Shown here: piece by piece, positions 31,831 through 40,298 of the stretch
How the letters are laid out: each line of letters starts with the position of its first letter
Numbering within the stretch: the first letter of the stretch is position 1
Assembly (NCBI RefSeq): GCF_001905005.1
Contig: NZ_LWKZ01000027.1
Coordinates: 558,001 to 622,000, forward strand
DNA: 64,000 nt
Direction of reading: 5' to 3'
Source: Streptomyces sp. CB02923
Lineage (GTDB): Bacteria; Actinomycetota; Actinomycetes; Streptomycetales; Streptomycetaceae
Translations under genes and position numbers: made by a program
The notes under the pieces: generated by a model
The model's database searches: none
Told to the model about the DNA's origin: nothing
What the model saw: the letters and a program-made list of their open reading frames with translations, nothing else

Positions 31831-33398
31831 CCCGCCGGGCCGCCACCCTGCTGGCCGTGGCGCTCGCGGCCGTTCTGCTGCTGCTCGTACCGGCCGGTCC
31901 CGCGAGCGCGCACCCGCTCGGCAACTTCACCGTCAGCCAGTACGACGGGCTGGCCGTCCGGCCCGGCGAACTGCGCGTGGACCATGTCGAGGACCTCGCG
32001 GAGATCCCGGCCGCCCAGCAGAAGGCCCGTATCGACCGGGACGGGAACGGGGTTCTGAGCCGTACGGAACTGGCGGGGTGGGCCGGGGAACGGTGCCGGA
32101 CGGCGGCCCGCGGCAGCGGACTGACCGTCGACGGACGCCGGGAACAGCTGCGGGCCACGGGCGCCACGGCGGACACCCGGCCCGGCCAGGCCGGGCTGCC
32201 GACGCTGCGCCTGGAGTGCGGACTGACCGCACGGCTGCCTTCGGACGGGCGGGCCGCGCTGCGGTTCCGCGCGGCGGAGGGCGACGGCGCACCCGGCTGG
32301 CGGGAGGTCACGGCCCAGGGCGACCGTACCCGGCTCACCGCGTCCGACGTGCCCGCGAAGTCGGTGTCCCGGCGGCTGACCGCGTACCCGCAGGAGGTAC
32401 TGGCGTCGCCGCCCGCCCGGCGTTCGGCGGCTGTACGAGCCGTAGCGGGAGGGCCTGCACTGTCGGACACGGCCGGCTCGCCGCCCGCCGCGGCCCCGCC
32501 CGCCGCTTCCGTCCTGCCGCGGGGCGCGGACCGCTGGACGCAGGCGCTGACCGGGCTCGTCGCCCGGCACGACCTGACCCCCGCCTTCGCGGCGCTCGCG
32601 CTCGGCACCGCGCTGCTGCTCGGCGCGCTGCACGCCCTCGCGCCGGGACACGGCAAGACCATGATGGCCGCGGCAGCGGCGGCGGGCGGGCGGAGTTCGC
32701 GGCGGGACGTGCTGGCGCTGGGCCTGTCGGTGACCGTGACGCACACCCTGGGCGTCTTCGGGCTGGGGGCGCTGATCGCGGCCGGGTCGGCCGCCGCGCC
32801 CTCCGTGGTGGCCTGGCTCGGGGTGGCCAGCGGGGCGCTGGTGGCCGGAGCGGGCGCCTTGCTGCTGCGCCGCGCCCTGCGGCTGCGGAGGCACGGCCAT
32901 GGGCACGGGCACGGGCACGGGCACGGGCACGAACATGGTCACGGGCATGAACACGGCCACAGCCACGGCCACGAACATGACCACGGACACGACCACTCAC
33001 ACGGCCATCAGCATTCCCACGGCCATCACCACCATCATCACCACCACCCCGCCCGCCCCGGTCTGCGCGGCACCATCCTGCTCGGCTTCGCCGGCGGGCT
33101 GGTGCCCAGCCCCTCCGCCGTGGTGGTCCTGGTCGGCGCCGCGGCGCTCGGCCAGGCGTGGTTCGGGTTCCTGCTGGTCGTCGCGTACGGCGCGGGGCTG
33201 GCCGCAACCCTGGCCGCGGCGGGTCTGCTGGCCGTACGGCTGACGCTGCGGCTCGGTGACCGGCTGGCCGCCGGGCGCGGGGCCGGCGCGCGGCTGCTGT
33301 CCGCCGCGCACCGGCTCGCGCCCGTCGGCACCGCTGCCGTCGTCCTCCTGCTCGGCTGCGGATTGCTGCTCAAGGGGGCGGCAACCACGCTGGGTTGA
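31827..33398 (+). CDS. NicO/RcnA-family nickel/cobalt transporter with EF-hand and His-rich loop
   Basis: A 523-residue membrane protein. A signal peptide ends at ASAHPLGNFTVSQYDGL, typical of these large NicO proteins. The extracytoplasmic domain contains one canonical EF-hand loop, DRDGNGVLSRTE (residues about 70-81). The transport domain begins near residue 245 with ALHALAPGHGKTMMAAAAAA and has six or more helices. Between helices lies a 45-residue His-Gly-Glu-Asp loop ending in eight His. GTG 31827 overlaps the TPR stop (GTGA). It likely exports Ni/Co or another divalent metal (inferred). Confidence 0.85.
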   Translation: MTRRAATLLAVALAAVLLLLVPAGPASAHPLGNFTVSQYDGLAVRPGELRVDHVEDLAEIPAAQQKARIDRDGNGVLSRTELAGWAGERCRTAARGSGLTVDGRREQLRATGATADTRPGQAGLPTLRLECGLTARLPSDGRAALRFRAAEGDGAPGWREVTAQGDRTRLTASDVPAKSVSRRLTAYPQEVLASPPARRSAAVRAVAGGPALSDTAGSPPAAAPPAASVLPRGADRWTQALTGLVARHDLTPAFAALALGTALLLGALHALAPGHGKTMMAAAAAAGGRSSRRDVLALGLSVTVTHTLGVFGLGALIAAGSAAAPSVVAWLGVASGALVAGAGALLLRRALRLRRHGHGHGHGHGHGHEHGHGHEHGHSHGHEHDHGHDHSHGHQHSHGHHHHHHHHPARPGLRGTILLGFAGGLVPSPSAVVVLVGAAALGQAWFGFLLVVAYGAGLAATLAAAGLLAVRLTLRLGDRLAAGRGAGARLLSAAHRLAPVGTAAVVLLLGCGLLLKGAATTLG

Positions 33399-33442
33399 GG
33401 TACGTTTCCACCGAATCGCTCTACTGCGAGGGGGGCTCGTCC

Positions 33443-35044
33443 ATGAGCGAGGATCCTGGCGGTGCGGGAGGTCCAGGCGGTGCGGGAGGTCCTGGCGATG
33501 CGGGAACCGGTGGCCTGCGGGGCGGCGGGGAGGGCGGGGACGGCGGACGGCTGCTGGCGGGGCGCTACCGGCTGGGCGACGAGCTGGGCCGGGGCGGTAT
33601 GGGCGTGGTGTGGCGGGCCCGGGACGAGGTGCTGGCCCGCGAGGTCGCCGTCAAGGAGGTGCGGGCGCCGCGCGATCTGACCACCCGCGAGGAGGAGTTG
33701 CTGTACACGCGGCTGGAGCGGGAAGGCCGGGCCGCGGCCCGTATCGCGCACCGCAACGTGGTGACCGTCTTCGACGTGGTGTCCGAGGGCGGGCGGCCGT
33801 GGATCGTCATGGAGCTGGTCCGCGGGCTGTCGCTGGCGGAGACGCTGGCCGCGGAGGGGCCGATGGAGCCGCGCCGGGCCGCGGGCATCGGGGCGCAGGT
33901 GCTGGCCGCGCTGCGGGTCGCGCACACGGCGGGCGTCCTGCACCGGGACGTGAAGCCGGGCAACGTCCTGCTGTCCAACGACGGCCGGGTGGTGCTGACC
34001 GACTTCGGTATCGCGCGGGTGGCGGGTTCCGCCGCGCTGACGCTGACGGGCGAGCTGGTGGGGTCGCCGGAGTTCCTGGCGCCGGAGCGGGCGCTGGGGC
34101 AGCAGGCAGGCCCGGAGTCGGACCTGTGGTCGCTGGGCGTGACGCTGTACGCGGCGGTGGAGGGGAGCTCGCCGTTCCGCCAGGACACTCCGCTGACCAC
34201 GCTGCGCGCGGTGGTCGACGAGCCGTTGCCGCCGCCCCGGCGTGCGGGACCGCTGGCGCCCGTACTGGAGGGGCTGCTGCGCAAGGACCCGCGGGAGCGC
34301 CTGGACGCGGCCGAGGCGCAGGGGATGCTGGAGGCGGTCGCGGGCGGCGGCGCCACACCGACGGTCGTGGTGCCGCCGCCGACGGTCTCCGCCGACCGCA
34401 CCTACACCGCGGACGGGTACGGATACGGCCCCGCGGCACCGATGCCGGAGCCGGGCCCGCCCAACGGGACACCGGACGGGACACCGGCCGGGGACACCAC
34501 GACGGCCGTGGCCGGCCGGGAGGCCGAGCGGCGCCGGCGGCGCTCGGTCCGGCTGCTGCTGGCCGGTGCGCTGCTCGCCCTGCTGGCGGCGGGCGGAGTG
34601 GCGTACGCGCTGCTGAACGACGGCGGCACGCCGGACCGTACGCCGGGCAGCACGACGGGCGGCGGGGGCTCCGGGGGAAGCACCGGCGACGGCGGAGGCG
34701 GTACGGGCGGCGGGGGCGGCGCTTCCCCGGGACAGTCGTCCCCCGGCAGTACGGCTTCCGCCACCACTCCCCCGGGCGCCACGACTCCCGGCCGTACGTA
34801 CCCCGCCACCACTCCGCCCGGACACACCTACCCACGGACCACCCCGCCCCGTACGACCCCGGCACCGACGACCGGACACCCCACGACCACCGGGCCGACC
34901 ACGCCCGCCCCCACGACCTCACCGGCCACGACCGCGGGCGGGGCCGGTGACGGCGGGCAGTACGGCGGGGCGACCGGCACACGGGACGACGGCGGCGGCG
35001 CGCGGACCTATGAAGAAGTCCCGCCCGGAGGCGGGACTTCCTAG
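33443..35044 (+). CDS. Receptor-like Ser/Thr protein kinase (PknB type)
   Basis: A 533-residue kinase. A Gly-rich leader (residues 1-35, from a 15-bp repeat) precedes the kinase domain at 40-300: glycine loop LGRGGMGVVW, Lys71, catalytic loop HRDVKPGNVLL (Asp169), DFG at 187-189, and GSPEFLAPE. A basic stretch and one helix (RRRRSVRLLLAGALLALLAA) follow, then an outside Gly/Thr/Pro-rich tail with no PASTA repeat. ATG 33443 follows GAGGGGGG; a TTG overlapping the transporter stop (33395) is possible. Last gene of the SigK-promoter operon; it may phosphorylate proteins in response to the same stress. A terminator hairpin lies within its last codons. Confidence 0.87.
   Translation: MSEDPGGAGGPGGAGGPGDAGTGGLRGGGEGGDGGRLLAGRYRLGDELGRGGMGVVWRARDEVLAREVAVKEVRAPRDLTTREEELLYTRLEREGRAAARIAHRNVVTVFDVVSEGGRPWIVMELVRGLSLAETLAAEGPMEPRRAAGIGAQVLAALRVAHTAGVLHRDVKPGNVLLSNDGRVVLTDFGIARVAGSAALTLTGELVGSPEFLAPERALGQQAGPESDLWSLGVTLYAAVEGSSPFRQDTPLTTLRAVVDEPLPPPRRAGPLAPVLEGLLRKDPRERLDAAEAQGMLEAVAGGGATPTVVVPPPTVSADRTYTADGYGYGPAAPMPEPGPPNGTPDGTPAGDTTTAVAGREAERRRRRSVRLLLAGALLALLAAGGVAYALLNDGGTPDRTPGSTTGGGGSGGSTGDGGGGTGGGGGASPGQSSPGSTASATTPPGATTPGRTYPATTPPGHTYPRTTPPRTTPAPTTGHPTTTGPTTPAPTTSPATTAGGAGDGGQYGGATGTRDDGGGARTYEEVPPGGGTS
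35015..35040. terminator. Bidirectional terminator, 11-bp perfect stem
   Basis: GAAGTCCCGCC, loop CGGA, GGCGGGACTTC. It covers the last codons of the kinase gene (stop TAG 35042-35044) and lies 21 bp past the lipase stop on the other strand, so it can end both transcripts. Confidence 0.85.
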
Positions 35045-35060
35045 GGGCGGAGGCGCGGGG

Positions 35061-35867
35061 TCAGGCGACGGAGTCGAAGACGGGCAGATAGCCCTGGGAC
35101 TGTCCGTTGGCGGTGGGGTGGTAGGAGCTCTCCACCGGGAAGGTCACGCTGTGCAGCCAGGGGGCGGAGGAACAGATCTCGTGCCCGGCGAACGTCGTGT
35201 TGACGTCCGCGAAGGCGAAGCCGTGGTCGGCGGCGCGCTTGGCGGTGACGGTGTTGATGTCGTCGGCGGCGGCGTTGATCGCCGCGCGGGACTTCTCCGA
35301 GAGGCCGACGGCGCAGCCGCCGCCGAGCTTGTAGAAGCGGGGGTAGCCCAGGACGACGACCTGGGCCGCGGGCGCCTTGCCGTCGATCGCGTCGTAGACC
35401 TGGTCCAGCTTCGCGGGGAGCGTCTGCTTGATGTAGGCGCGCGCCTGGGCGACCCGGTTCAGGCAGGCGGTCTCGCCCTGGAGGGCGCAGGTGGTCATGG
35501 TGTCGGCGAAGCCCGCGTCGTTGCCGCCGACGGTCAGGCTCACCAGGTCCGTGCCGGAGTTCAGCGGGGCGAGCTGCCTGGCCAGCACGTCCCCCGTACG
35601 GGCGCCGGAGCAGGCGGTGAAGCTGAAGGACGAAGGGGCGTGGGCGGCGGCCCACAGGGCCGGGTAGGACTTGGAGCTGCGCTTGCAGGAGCCGCTGCCG
35701 CTGTCGTAGCTGCCCGCCCCCACACCTGAGGAGTAGGAGTCGCCGAGGGCCACGTAGTCGGTGGCCTTGACCTGGGGCGCGGACACGGCGGCGCTCGCGC
35801 CGGAGAGCGCGAGCGCCGTGGTGACGAGGAGCGCGGACGCCGTCGCCGCGCTTCGGGACAGTCTCAT
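35061..35867 (-). CDS. Secreted GDSL/SGNH lipase
   Basis: A 268-residue exported esterase/lipase. The signal peptide is about residues 1-34 (MRLSRSAATASALLVTTALA, then SGASAAVSA). Block I YVALGDSYSSG holds the nucleophile Ser, block III VGGNDAGF the oxyanion Gly/Asn, and SSYHPTANGQ the catalytic His. Six Cys suggest three disulfides. From memory it is nearly the S. rimosus lipase and the SCO1725 type, which act on p-nitrophenyl esters, triglycerides and phospholipids. Start ATG 35867 follows AGGGAGG. It stands alone. Confidence 0.94.
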   Translation of the reverse strand: MRLSRSAATASALLVTTALALSGASAAVSAPQVKATDYVALGDSYSSGVGAGSYDSGSGSCKRSSKSYPALWAAAHAPSSFSFTACSGARTGDVLARQLAPLNSGTDLVSLTVGGNDAGFADTMTTCALQGETACLNRVAQARAYIKQTLPAKLDQVYDAIDGKAPAAQVVVLGYPRFYKLGGGCAVGLSEKSRAAINAAADDINTVTAKRAADHGFAFADVNTTFAGHEICSSAPWLHSVTFPVESSYHPTANGQSQGYLPVFDSVA

Positions 35868-36263
35868 GGAACCTCCCTGAGCAGGATCTCTGCCACTTCT
35901 GATGTAGCAGGACCCATCCGTTACGGGAAGCGTCGACACCAATTCTCACGATCACGGGTGATCCCTGTGGACGTGTCGTGGCATTCGCGTGACGTGTACA
36001 TATGACTACCCGCCAGGAGGCGTGCGCCAAAGACGCATCACCACCGCAGCGATCAGGCCAGACCGCCTCCGGCGTAAAGCCCCCTCCCCCGGCGGCCGGT
36101 CACCGGCCGAACGGGCAGGCCCCGCTTCACGAACGGGTCGCCCACGCCCCCAACCACGCGGTAGACATGGCCCGTTCACACCTTCTTCGTGTCTTGACGG
36201 GCGCGCGCCCCCTGCGCGACATTGAAGCCCGGCATCAGGCGCTTATGGGGGGCAAAGCTGCCA
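35868..36263. other. Intergenic region, lipase promoter side and polysaccharide locus promoter
   Basis: The 35880-36010 part is lower in GC and should hold the lipase promoter (minus strand), though no clear boxes were placed. Near the right end TTGACG (36194-36199), 18 bp, GACATT (36218-36223) is a possible weak promoter for the gene at 36264. An open frame from ATG 36002 has no coding character and was not called. Confidence 0.45.
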
Positions 36264-36770
36264 ATGCAGACCAAGACCATCAACGGCAACGCGCCGGACG
36301 GCGGCAGACCGGCCGGCGACGGGCCCGCGCACGGCGGTCCGGGAGACGGCGGGCCGGACCATCCGGGGTCCGGCGCGGACGGCCGCGGCGGCGGACGGCT
36401 GCGCGCGGATTCGGCACCCGTTCTGGCCGGGGCGGCCGTGGCCGTGGGCGGTGTGGGCGCCTTTCTGGCGCTCGCCGACATCGCCTCGCCGCTGCGCGCG
36501 CCCTGCACGCTCTTCTTCCTGGTGCTGGCGCCCGCCACGGCCGTCGCCGCCGCGCTGGGGCGGCTCGACCCGCTCAGCCGGACCGTCGTCGCGGGGGCCG
36601 GGGCCGTCGCCGTGGACCTGCTCGTCGCGCAGGTCATGCTCGCGCTGCACATCTGGTCGGCGCGCGGCGGGGTGGTGGCGGTGGCCGTGCTCAGCGGCAT
36701 CGTATTCCTAGGGGTCAGCGTGCGGCGCCGGCGTTCCGGCGCCCGTGGACGGGGAAGTCGGACGAACTGA
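36264..36770 (+). CDS. Small membrane protein of the polysaccharide locus
   Basis: A 168-residue protein: about 55 hydrophilic Gly/Pro/Asp-rich residues, then four predicted helices from LAGAAVAVGGVGAFLALADI to GVVAVAVLSGIVFLGV, then a basic tail. ATG 36264 is chosen over the upstream frame (36222). The GNAT-like gene starts 2 bp after its stop, so they are coupled. No family recognised; it is likely an accessory membrane protein for surface glycan synthesis. Confidence 0.65.
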   Translation: MQTKTINGNAPDGGRPAGDGPAHGGPGDGGPDHPGSGADGRGGGRLRADSAPVLAGAAVAVGGVGAFLALADIASPLRAPCTLFFLVLAPATAVAAALGRLDPLSRTVVAGAGAVAVDLLVAQVMLALHIWSARGGVVAVAVLSGIVFLGVSVRRRRSGARGRGSRTN

Positions 36771-36771
36771 C

Positions 36772-37866
36772 GTGGACATCAGCGTGTACCGCCCGGGTGA
36801 GCTCAAGGGCACCGACCGGGCGGCGTGGAGCACCGTGCAGTCCCAGGCCCATCTGCTGGGTACGCCCCAGTTGGCCAATCCTTTCCTCGCACCCGAGTTC
36901 ACCCTCGCCGTCGGCCACTGCCGGCGCGGGGTGCGGATCGCGGTGATCCGCGAGGACGGTGAACCGGCCGCGTTCCTGCCCTTCCAGCGCTCGTCGCTGG
37001 GCGTCGGGCGGGCGATCGGGCTGGGGGTCTCCGACGCGCAGGGGCTGGTGCACCGGCCCGGCTTCCAGTGGGACTCCCGCGAACTGCTGCGGGCCTGCGG
37101 GCTGTCGGTGCTGGAGTTCGACCATCTGGTGGAGGGGCAGAAGCCCTTCGAGACGAGTCCGCTGCGCAGTTATCCCTCCCCCGTCATCGACGTGGACCAG
37201 GGGTACGAGACCTACCTGGGGCGGCTGCGGTCCCAGGCGCCGAAGTTCACCCGCACGACCCTCGCCAAGGAGCGCAAGCTGGCCCGGGACGTCGGGCCGG
37301 TGCGGTACGTGCACGACGAGCGGGACCCGGCGGCGCTGCGCCGCCTGATCGACTGGAAGTCGGCGCAGTACCGCAGGACGGGCCGCAGCGACCGCTTCGC
37401 GCACCCCTGGATCCTCCAGCTCGTGGACCAGCTCTTCCACTCGCGCACGCCGTCCTTCGCCGGACTGCTGTCGGTGCTCTACGCGGGCGACCGGCCGATC
37501 GCCGCGCACTTCGGCCTGCGTTCGGAGCGGGTGCTCGCCTGCTGGTTCCCCGCCTACGACCCGGAGTACGCGAAGTTCTCACCGGGGCTGGTGCTGCACC
37601 TGCGGATGGCCGAGGGGGCCGCGGCCGACGGGCTCGCCTATCTCGATCTGGGCCGCGGCGAAAAGGAATACAAGGACTCCCTGAAGACCCGGGACCTTTC
37701 CGTGTCCGAAGGGTGGGTGGCGCGGCCCCATCCGGTCGCGCTGTGCCATCGGGCACACCGGGTACCGGTGCGGGCATTGCGTAACACGGTGCTGGCCCGG
37801 CCGGAATTGTTCGAGCCGGCTGATCGTCTCCTCAAACGGATGGGCCGAATCCGGTCGGGGCGTTGA
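36772..37866 (+). CDS. CelD/BcsL-type GNAT-family acetyltransferase
   Basis: A 364-residue protein with a double GNAT fold as in CelD, a protein of polysaccharide biosynthesis loci. The C-terminal acetyltransferase core includes LLSVLYAGDRPIAAHFGLRS and LDLGRGEKEYKDSL, the family's conserved end motif. The middle (YLGRLRSQAPKFTRTTLAKE) is helical and basic. GTG 36772 is the likely start; GTG 36745 is in frame. It probably acetylates a sugar or acts like a FemAB enzyme on a glycan. Confidence 0.8.
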   Translation: MDISVYRPGELKGTDRAAWSTVQSQAHLLGTPQLANPFLAPEFTLAVGHCRRGVRIAVIREDGEPAAFLPFQRSSLGVGRAIGLGVSDAQGLVHRPGFQWDSRELLRACGLSVLEFDHLVEGQKPFETSPLRSYPSPVIDVDQGYETYLGRLRSQAPKFTRTTLAKERKLARDVGPVRYVHDERDPAALRRLIDWKSAQYRRTGRSDRFAHPWILQLVDQLFHSRTPSFAGLLSVLYAGDRPIAAHFGLRSERVLACWFPAYDPEYAKFSPGLVLHLRMAEGAAADGLAYLDLGRGEKEYKDSLKTRDLSVSEGWVARPHPVALCHRAHRVPVRALRNTVLARPELFEPADRLLKRMGRIRSGR

Positions 37867-38253
37867 GGAGGGCACCGCTCCATATCCGCCAATGCCGCGA
37901 AACGGGATGCGAGGTCGAGGTATTGCCATAGAGTCCCAGTCATCAATACCGTCGTACACCACTCGCACCGGCCCGTCATGCAAGGCGGCTCTAGGGGAGG
38001 GCTCAAGCGTCGCGACAGGGCCCGGAGCGAGGCGCGGTAGGGGGGTGCCGTGCTCGATCTTCACGTGATGAACACCGCGTGGACCGTCGGGACACGAGCC
38101 GCGCGGCCGGAAACACGAATGCCAGCTCGCCCTGTTCGCACGGCGAAAAGATCCATGCCGTCCTGAGCGGGGTGCGAACCCCCCTTTCGAACCGGATACC
38201 CATCCGGGCCGCCCGGGGGTGGGCGGCCCACCGGACGAGAGGGAAACACACTC
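37867..38253. other. Intergenic region before the glycosyltransferase operon
   Basis: Locally lower GC than the flanking genes. TTGCCA (37923-37928), 18 bp, TACCGT (37947-37952) is a possible promoter for the operon beginning at 38254, giving a 5' leader near 295 nt. Short frames on both strands here lack ribosome sites and coding bias. No gene called. Confidence 0.45.
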
Positions 38254-39069
38254 ATGAGTTCATTCCTTCGCTCCGCGGAAACGGATCAGCAACCGTTGTC
38301 GCCGGTGAGTGCCGAAACGCAATACCGTCCTGTTTCCTCGCATCTGGCCATAGCTCCGCCGGTCAGCGTCGTGATACCCGCGATGAACGAGGCGGAAAAT
38401 CTTCCGTACGTCTTCAAGACACTGCCGGAGTGGATACACGAAGTCGTGCTGGTGGACGGGAATTCCACCGACGACACCGTCCGGGTCGCACGGGAGCTGC
38501 GGGCCGACGTCAAGGTCGTCGAGCAGCGCGGCAAGGGCAAGGGGGACGCCCTCATCAGCGGCTTCGCCGCCTGCACCGGGGACATCATCGTGATGGTCGA
38601 CGCGGACGGCTCGGCGGACGGCGCCGAGATCGTCAGCTATGTCTCCGCGCTGGTGGGGGGCGCGGACTTCGCCAAGGGCTCGCGGTTCGCCAACGGCGGC
38701 GGCACCGACGACATGACGCCGGTGCGCAAGCTGGGCAACCGGGTGCTGACCACCGTGGTCAACACCAAGTTCGGCGCCCGCTACACCGACCTGTGCTACG
38801 GCTACAACGCCTTCTGGCGGCACTGCCTGGACGAGATCGCCCTGGACTGCGCCGGGTTCGAGGTCGAGACGCTGATGAACATCCGCGTGGTCAAGGCCGG
38901 TCTGAAGGTCCAGGAGATCCCCAGCCACGAGTACAACCGCATCCACGGCGTGAGCAACCTGCGCGCCGTGCGGGACGGGTTCCGGGTGCTGAAGGTGATA
39001 CTGCGCGAGCGCAGCACCCGCCACAAGCGCCCCGCCCGCCCTGCCATGATCACGGGAGAGGCGTCTTGA
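38254..39069 (+). CDS. Glycosyltransferase family 2 (DPM1-like)
   Basis: A 271-residue cytoplasmic GT2. A 35-residue variable leader precedes SVVIPAMNEAENLPYVFKTL. VLVDGNSTDDT and the metal-binding Asp box MVDADGSADG are intact; the acceptor region has DLCYGYNAFWR. The relation is to dolichyl-phosphate mannose synthase-like enzymes that load a sugar onto a lipid carrier. ATG 38254 follows GAGAGGG. First of four overlapping genes (38254-45047) of a surface polysaccharide operon. Confidence 0.88.
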   Translation: MSSFLRSAETDQQPLSPVSAETQYRPVSSHLAIAPPVSVVIPAMNEAENLPYVFKTLPEWIHEVVLVDGNSTDDTVRVARELRADVKVVEQRGKGKGDALISGFAACTGDIIVMVDADGSADGAEIVSYVSALVGGADFAKGSRFANGGGTDDMTPVRKLGNRVLTTVVNTKFGARYTDLCYGYNAFWRHCLDEIALDCAGFEVETLMNIRVVKAGLKVQEIPSHEYNRIHGVSNLRAVRDGFRVLKVILRERSTRHKRPARPAMITGEAS

Positions 39070-40298
39070 GCGTCCGCGTCTCCGTGGTGATCTGCGCATA
39101 CACCGAGGACCGCTGGGGCGACATCCTCGCCGCGGCGGCCTCGGTGCACGACCAGTCCCATCCGGCTCACGAGACCCTGCTCGTGGTCGACCACAATCCG
39201 CCGCTGCTGGACCGGCTGACCGCTCATTTCGCGTCACCCGCCCGGTCCGGTGCGGTACGCGTCCTGGCCAACGCCGGGCCGCGCGGCCTGTCCGCCGGGC
39301 GCAACACCGGCATCGCCGCGTCGACCGGCGAGGTGATCGCCTTCCTCGACGACGACGCGGTGGCCGAGCGGGACTGGCTGCTGCACTTCGCCGAGGGCTA
39401 CGCCGATCCGCGGGTGATGGCGGTCGGCGGCCGGACCGAACCGGTGTGGGCCTCGGGGCGGCGGCCCGCCTGGTTCCCCGAAGAGTTCGACTGGGTGGTG
39501 GGCTGCGCGTACCGGGGGCTGTTCCCCGAGGACGACGGCACCGGCGGCCCGCACACGGTCCGCGTACGCAACGTCCTGGGCGGCAACGCCTCCTTCCGGC
39601 GGGAGGCGTTCGAGGCCGCCGGCGGGTTCGCCACCGGCATCGGCCGGGACGGCGACCGGCGGCCGCTGGGCTGCGAGGAGACCGAGCTGTGCATCCGGCT
39701 GGCCCGCGCCGTGCCGGGCGCGGTGCTGCTGGTCGACGACCGGTCGGTGATCCATCACCGGGTGCCGGTGAACCGGGAGCGCTTCGCGTACTTCCGGTCC
39801 CGTACGTACGCGGAAGGGCTGTCCAAGGCGCTGGTGACGCGCAGCGTGGGCGCGCGGGACGGGCTGTCGGCGGAGCGCCGCTACTCGACCCGGGTGCTTC
39901 CGGCGGGCGTCGCGCGCGGCGCGCGGGACGCGCTGCTGCGGCGGCCGGGCGGCGCCGGACGGGCGGGCGCGATCGTGGCGGGCATGGCCTCCGCCGCGTA
40001 CGGCTACGCGCTGGGGAGCATGCAGGCCCGGCGCGGCGGCCGGGCGGCGGACGGCGCGGGCTTCGTGGTGCCGGACGTGCCGGAGGGGGCGGACGAGCCG
40101 AACGGGGCGGATGTACCGGACGGGTCGGATGTGCCGAACGGAAGAGGTGTGCCGGGCGGGAGAGGCGTGCCGGGCGGTACGGGCCGCACGGACCCGGCTC
40201 CCGCACACGCGCGCGATCCGGACAGCGTTCCGGCACGTGCAACTCCCCGGGCGGCCGGTGAGTCTTCGTCGGCGGGGAGTGAGGGGGCGGTCGCATGA
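39066..40298 (+). CDS. Glycosyltransferase family 2 with repeat-derived C-terminal tail
   Basis: A 410-residue GT2. SVVICAYTEDRWGDI, ANAGPRGLSAGRNTGIAAS and the metal box FLDDDAV are present; GGNASFRREAFEAAGGF and CEETELCIRLAR form the acceptor/base region. TTG 39066 overlaps the previous stop (TTGA) with GGGAGAG before it. Residues about 340-370 are hexapeptide repeats of the kind GADVPD, GSDVPN, GRGVPG, encoded by 18-bp DNA repeats, then a disordered tail. The tail is probably not needed for catalysis. Confidence 0.87.
   Translation: MSVRVSVVICAYTEDRWGDILAAAASVHDQSHPAHETLLVVDHNPPLLDRLTAHFASPARSGAVRVLANAGPRGLSAGRNTGIAASTGEVIAFLDDDAVAERDWLLHFAEGYADPRVMAVGGRTEPVWASGRRPAWFPEEFDWVVGCAYRGLFPEDDGTGGPHTVRVRNVLGGNASFRREAFEAAGGFATGIGRDGDRRPLGCEETELCIRLARAVPGAVLLVDDRSVIHHRVPVNRERFAYFRSRTYAEGLSKALVTRSVGARDGLSAERRYSTRVLPAGVARGARDALLRRPGGAGRAGAIVAGMASAAYGYALGSMQARRGGRAADGAGFVVPDVPEGADEPNGADVPDGSDVPNGRGVPGGRGVPGGTGRTDPAPAHARDPDSVPARATPRAAGESSSAGSEGAVA

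Noticed and set aside
32900..33055. Eight-His stretch as a cloning-tag contaminant
   Set aside because: It is part of a longer natural His-Gly-Glu-Asp loop in a NicO transporter with mixed codons.
36002..36946. 314-residue frame starting before the polysaccharide locus
   Set aside because: It overlaps two better genes, and its sequence is Arg/Gly low-complexity.
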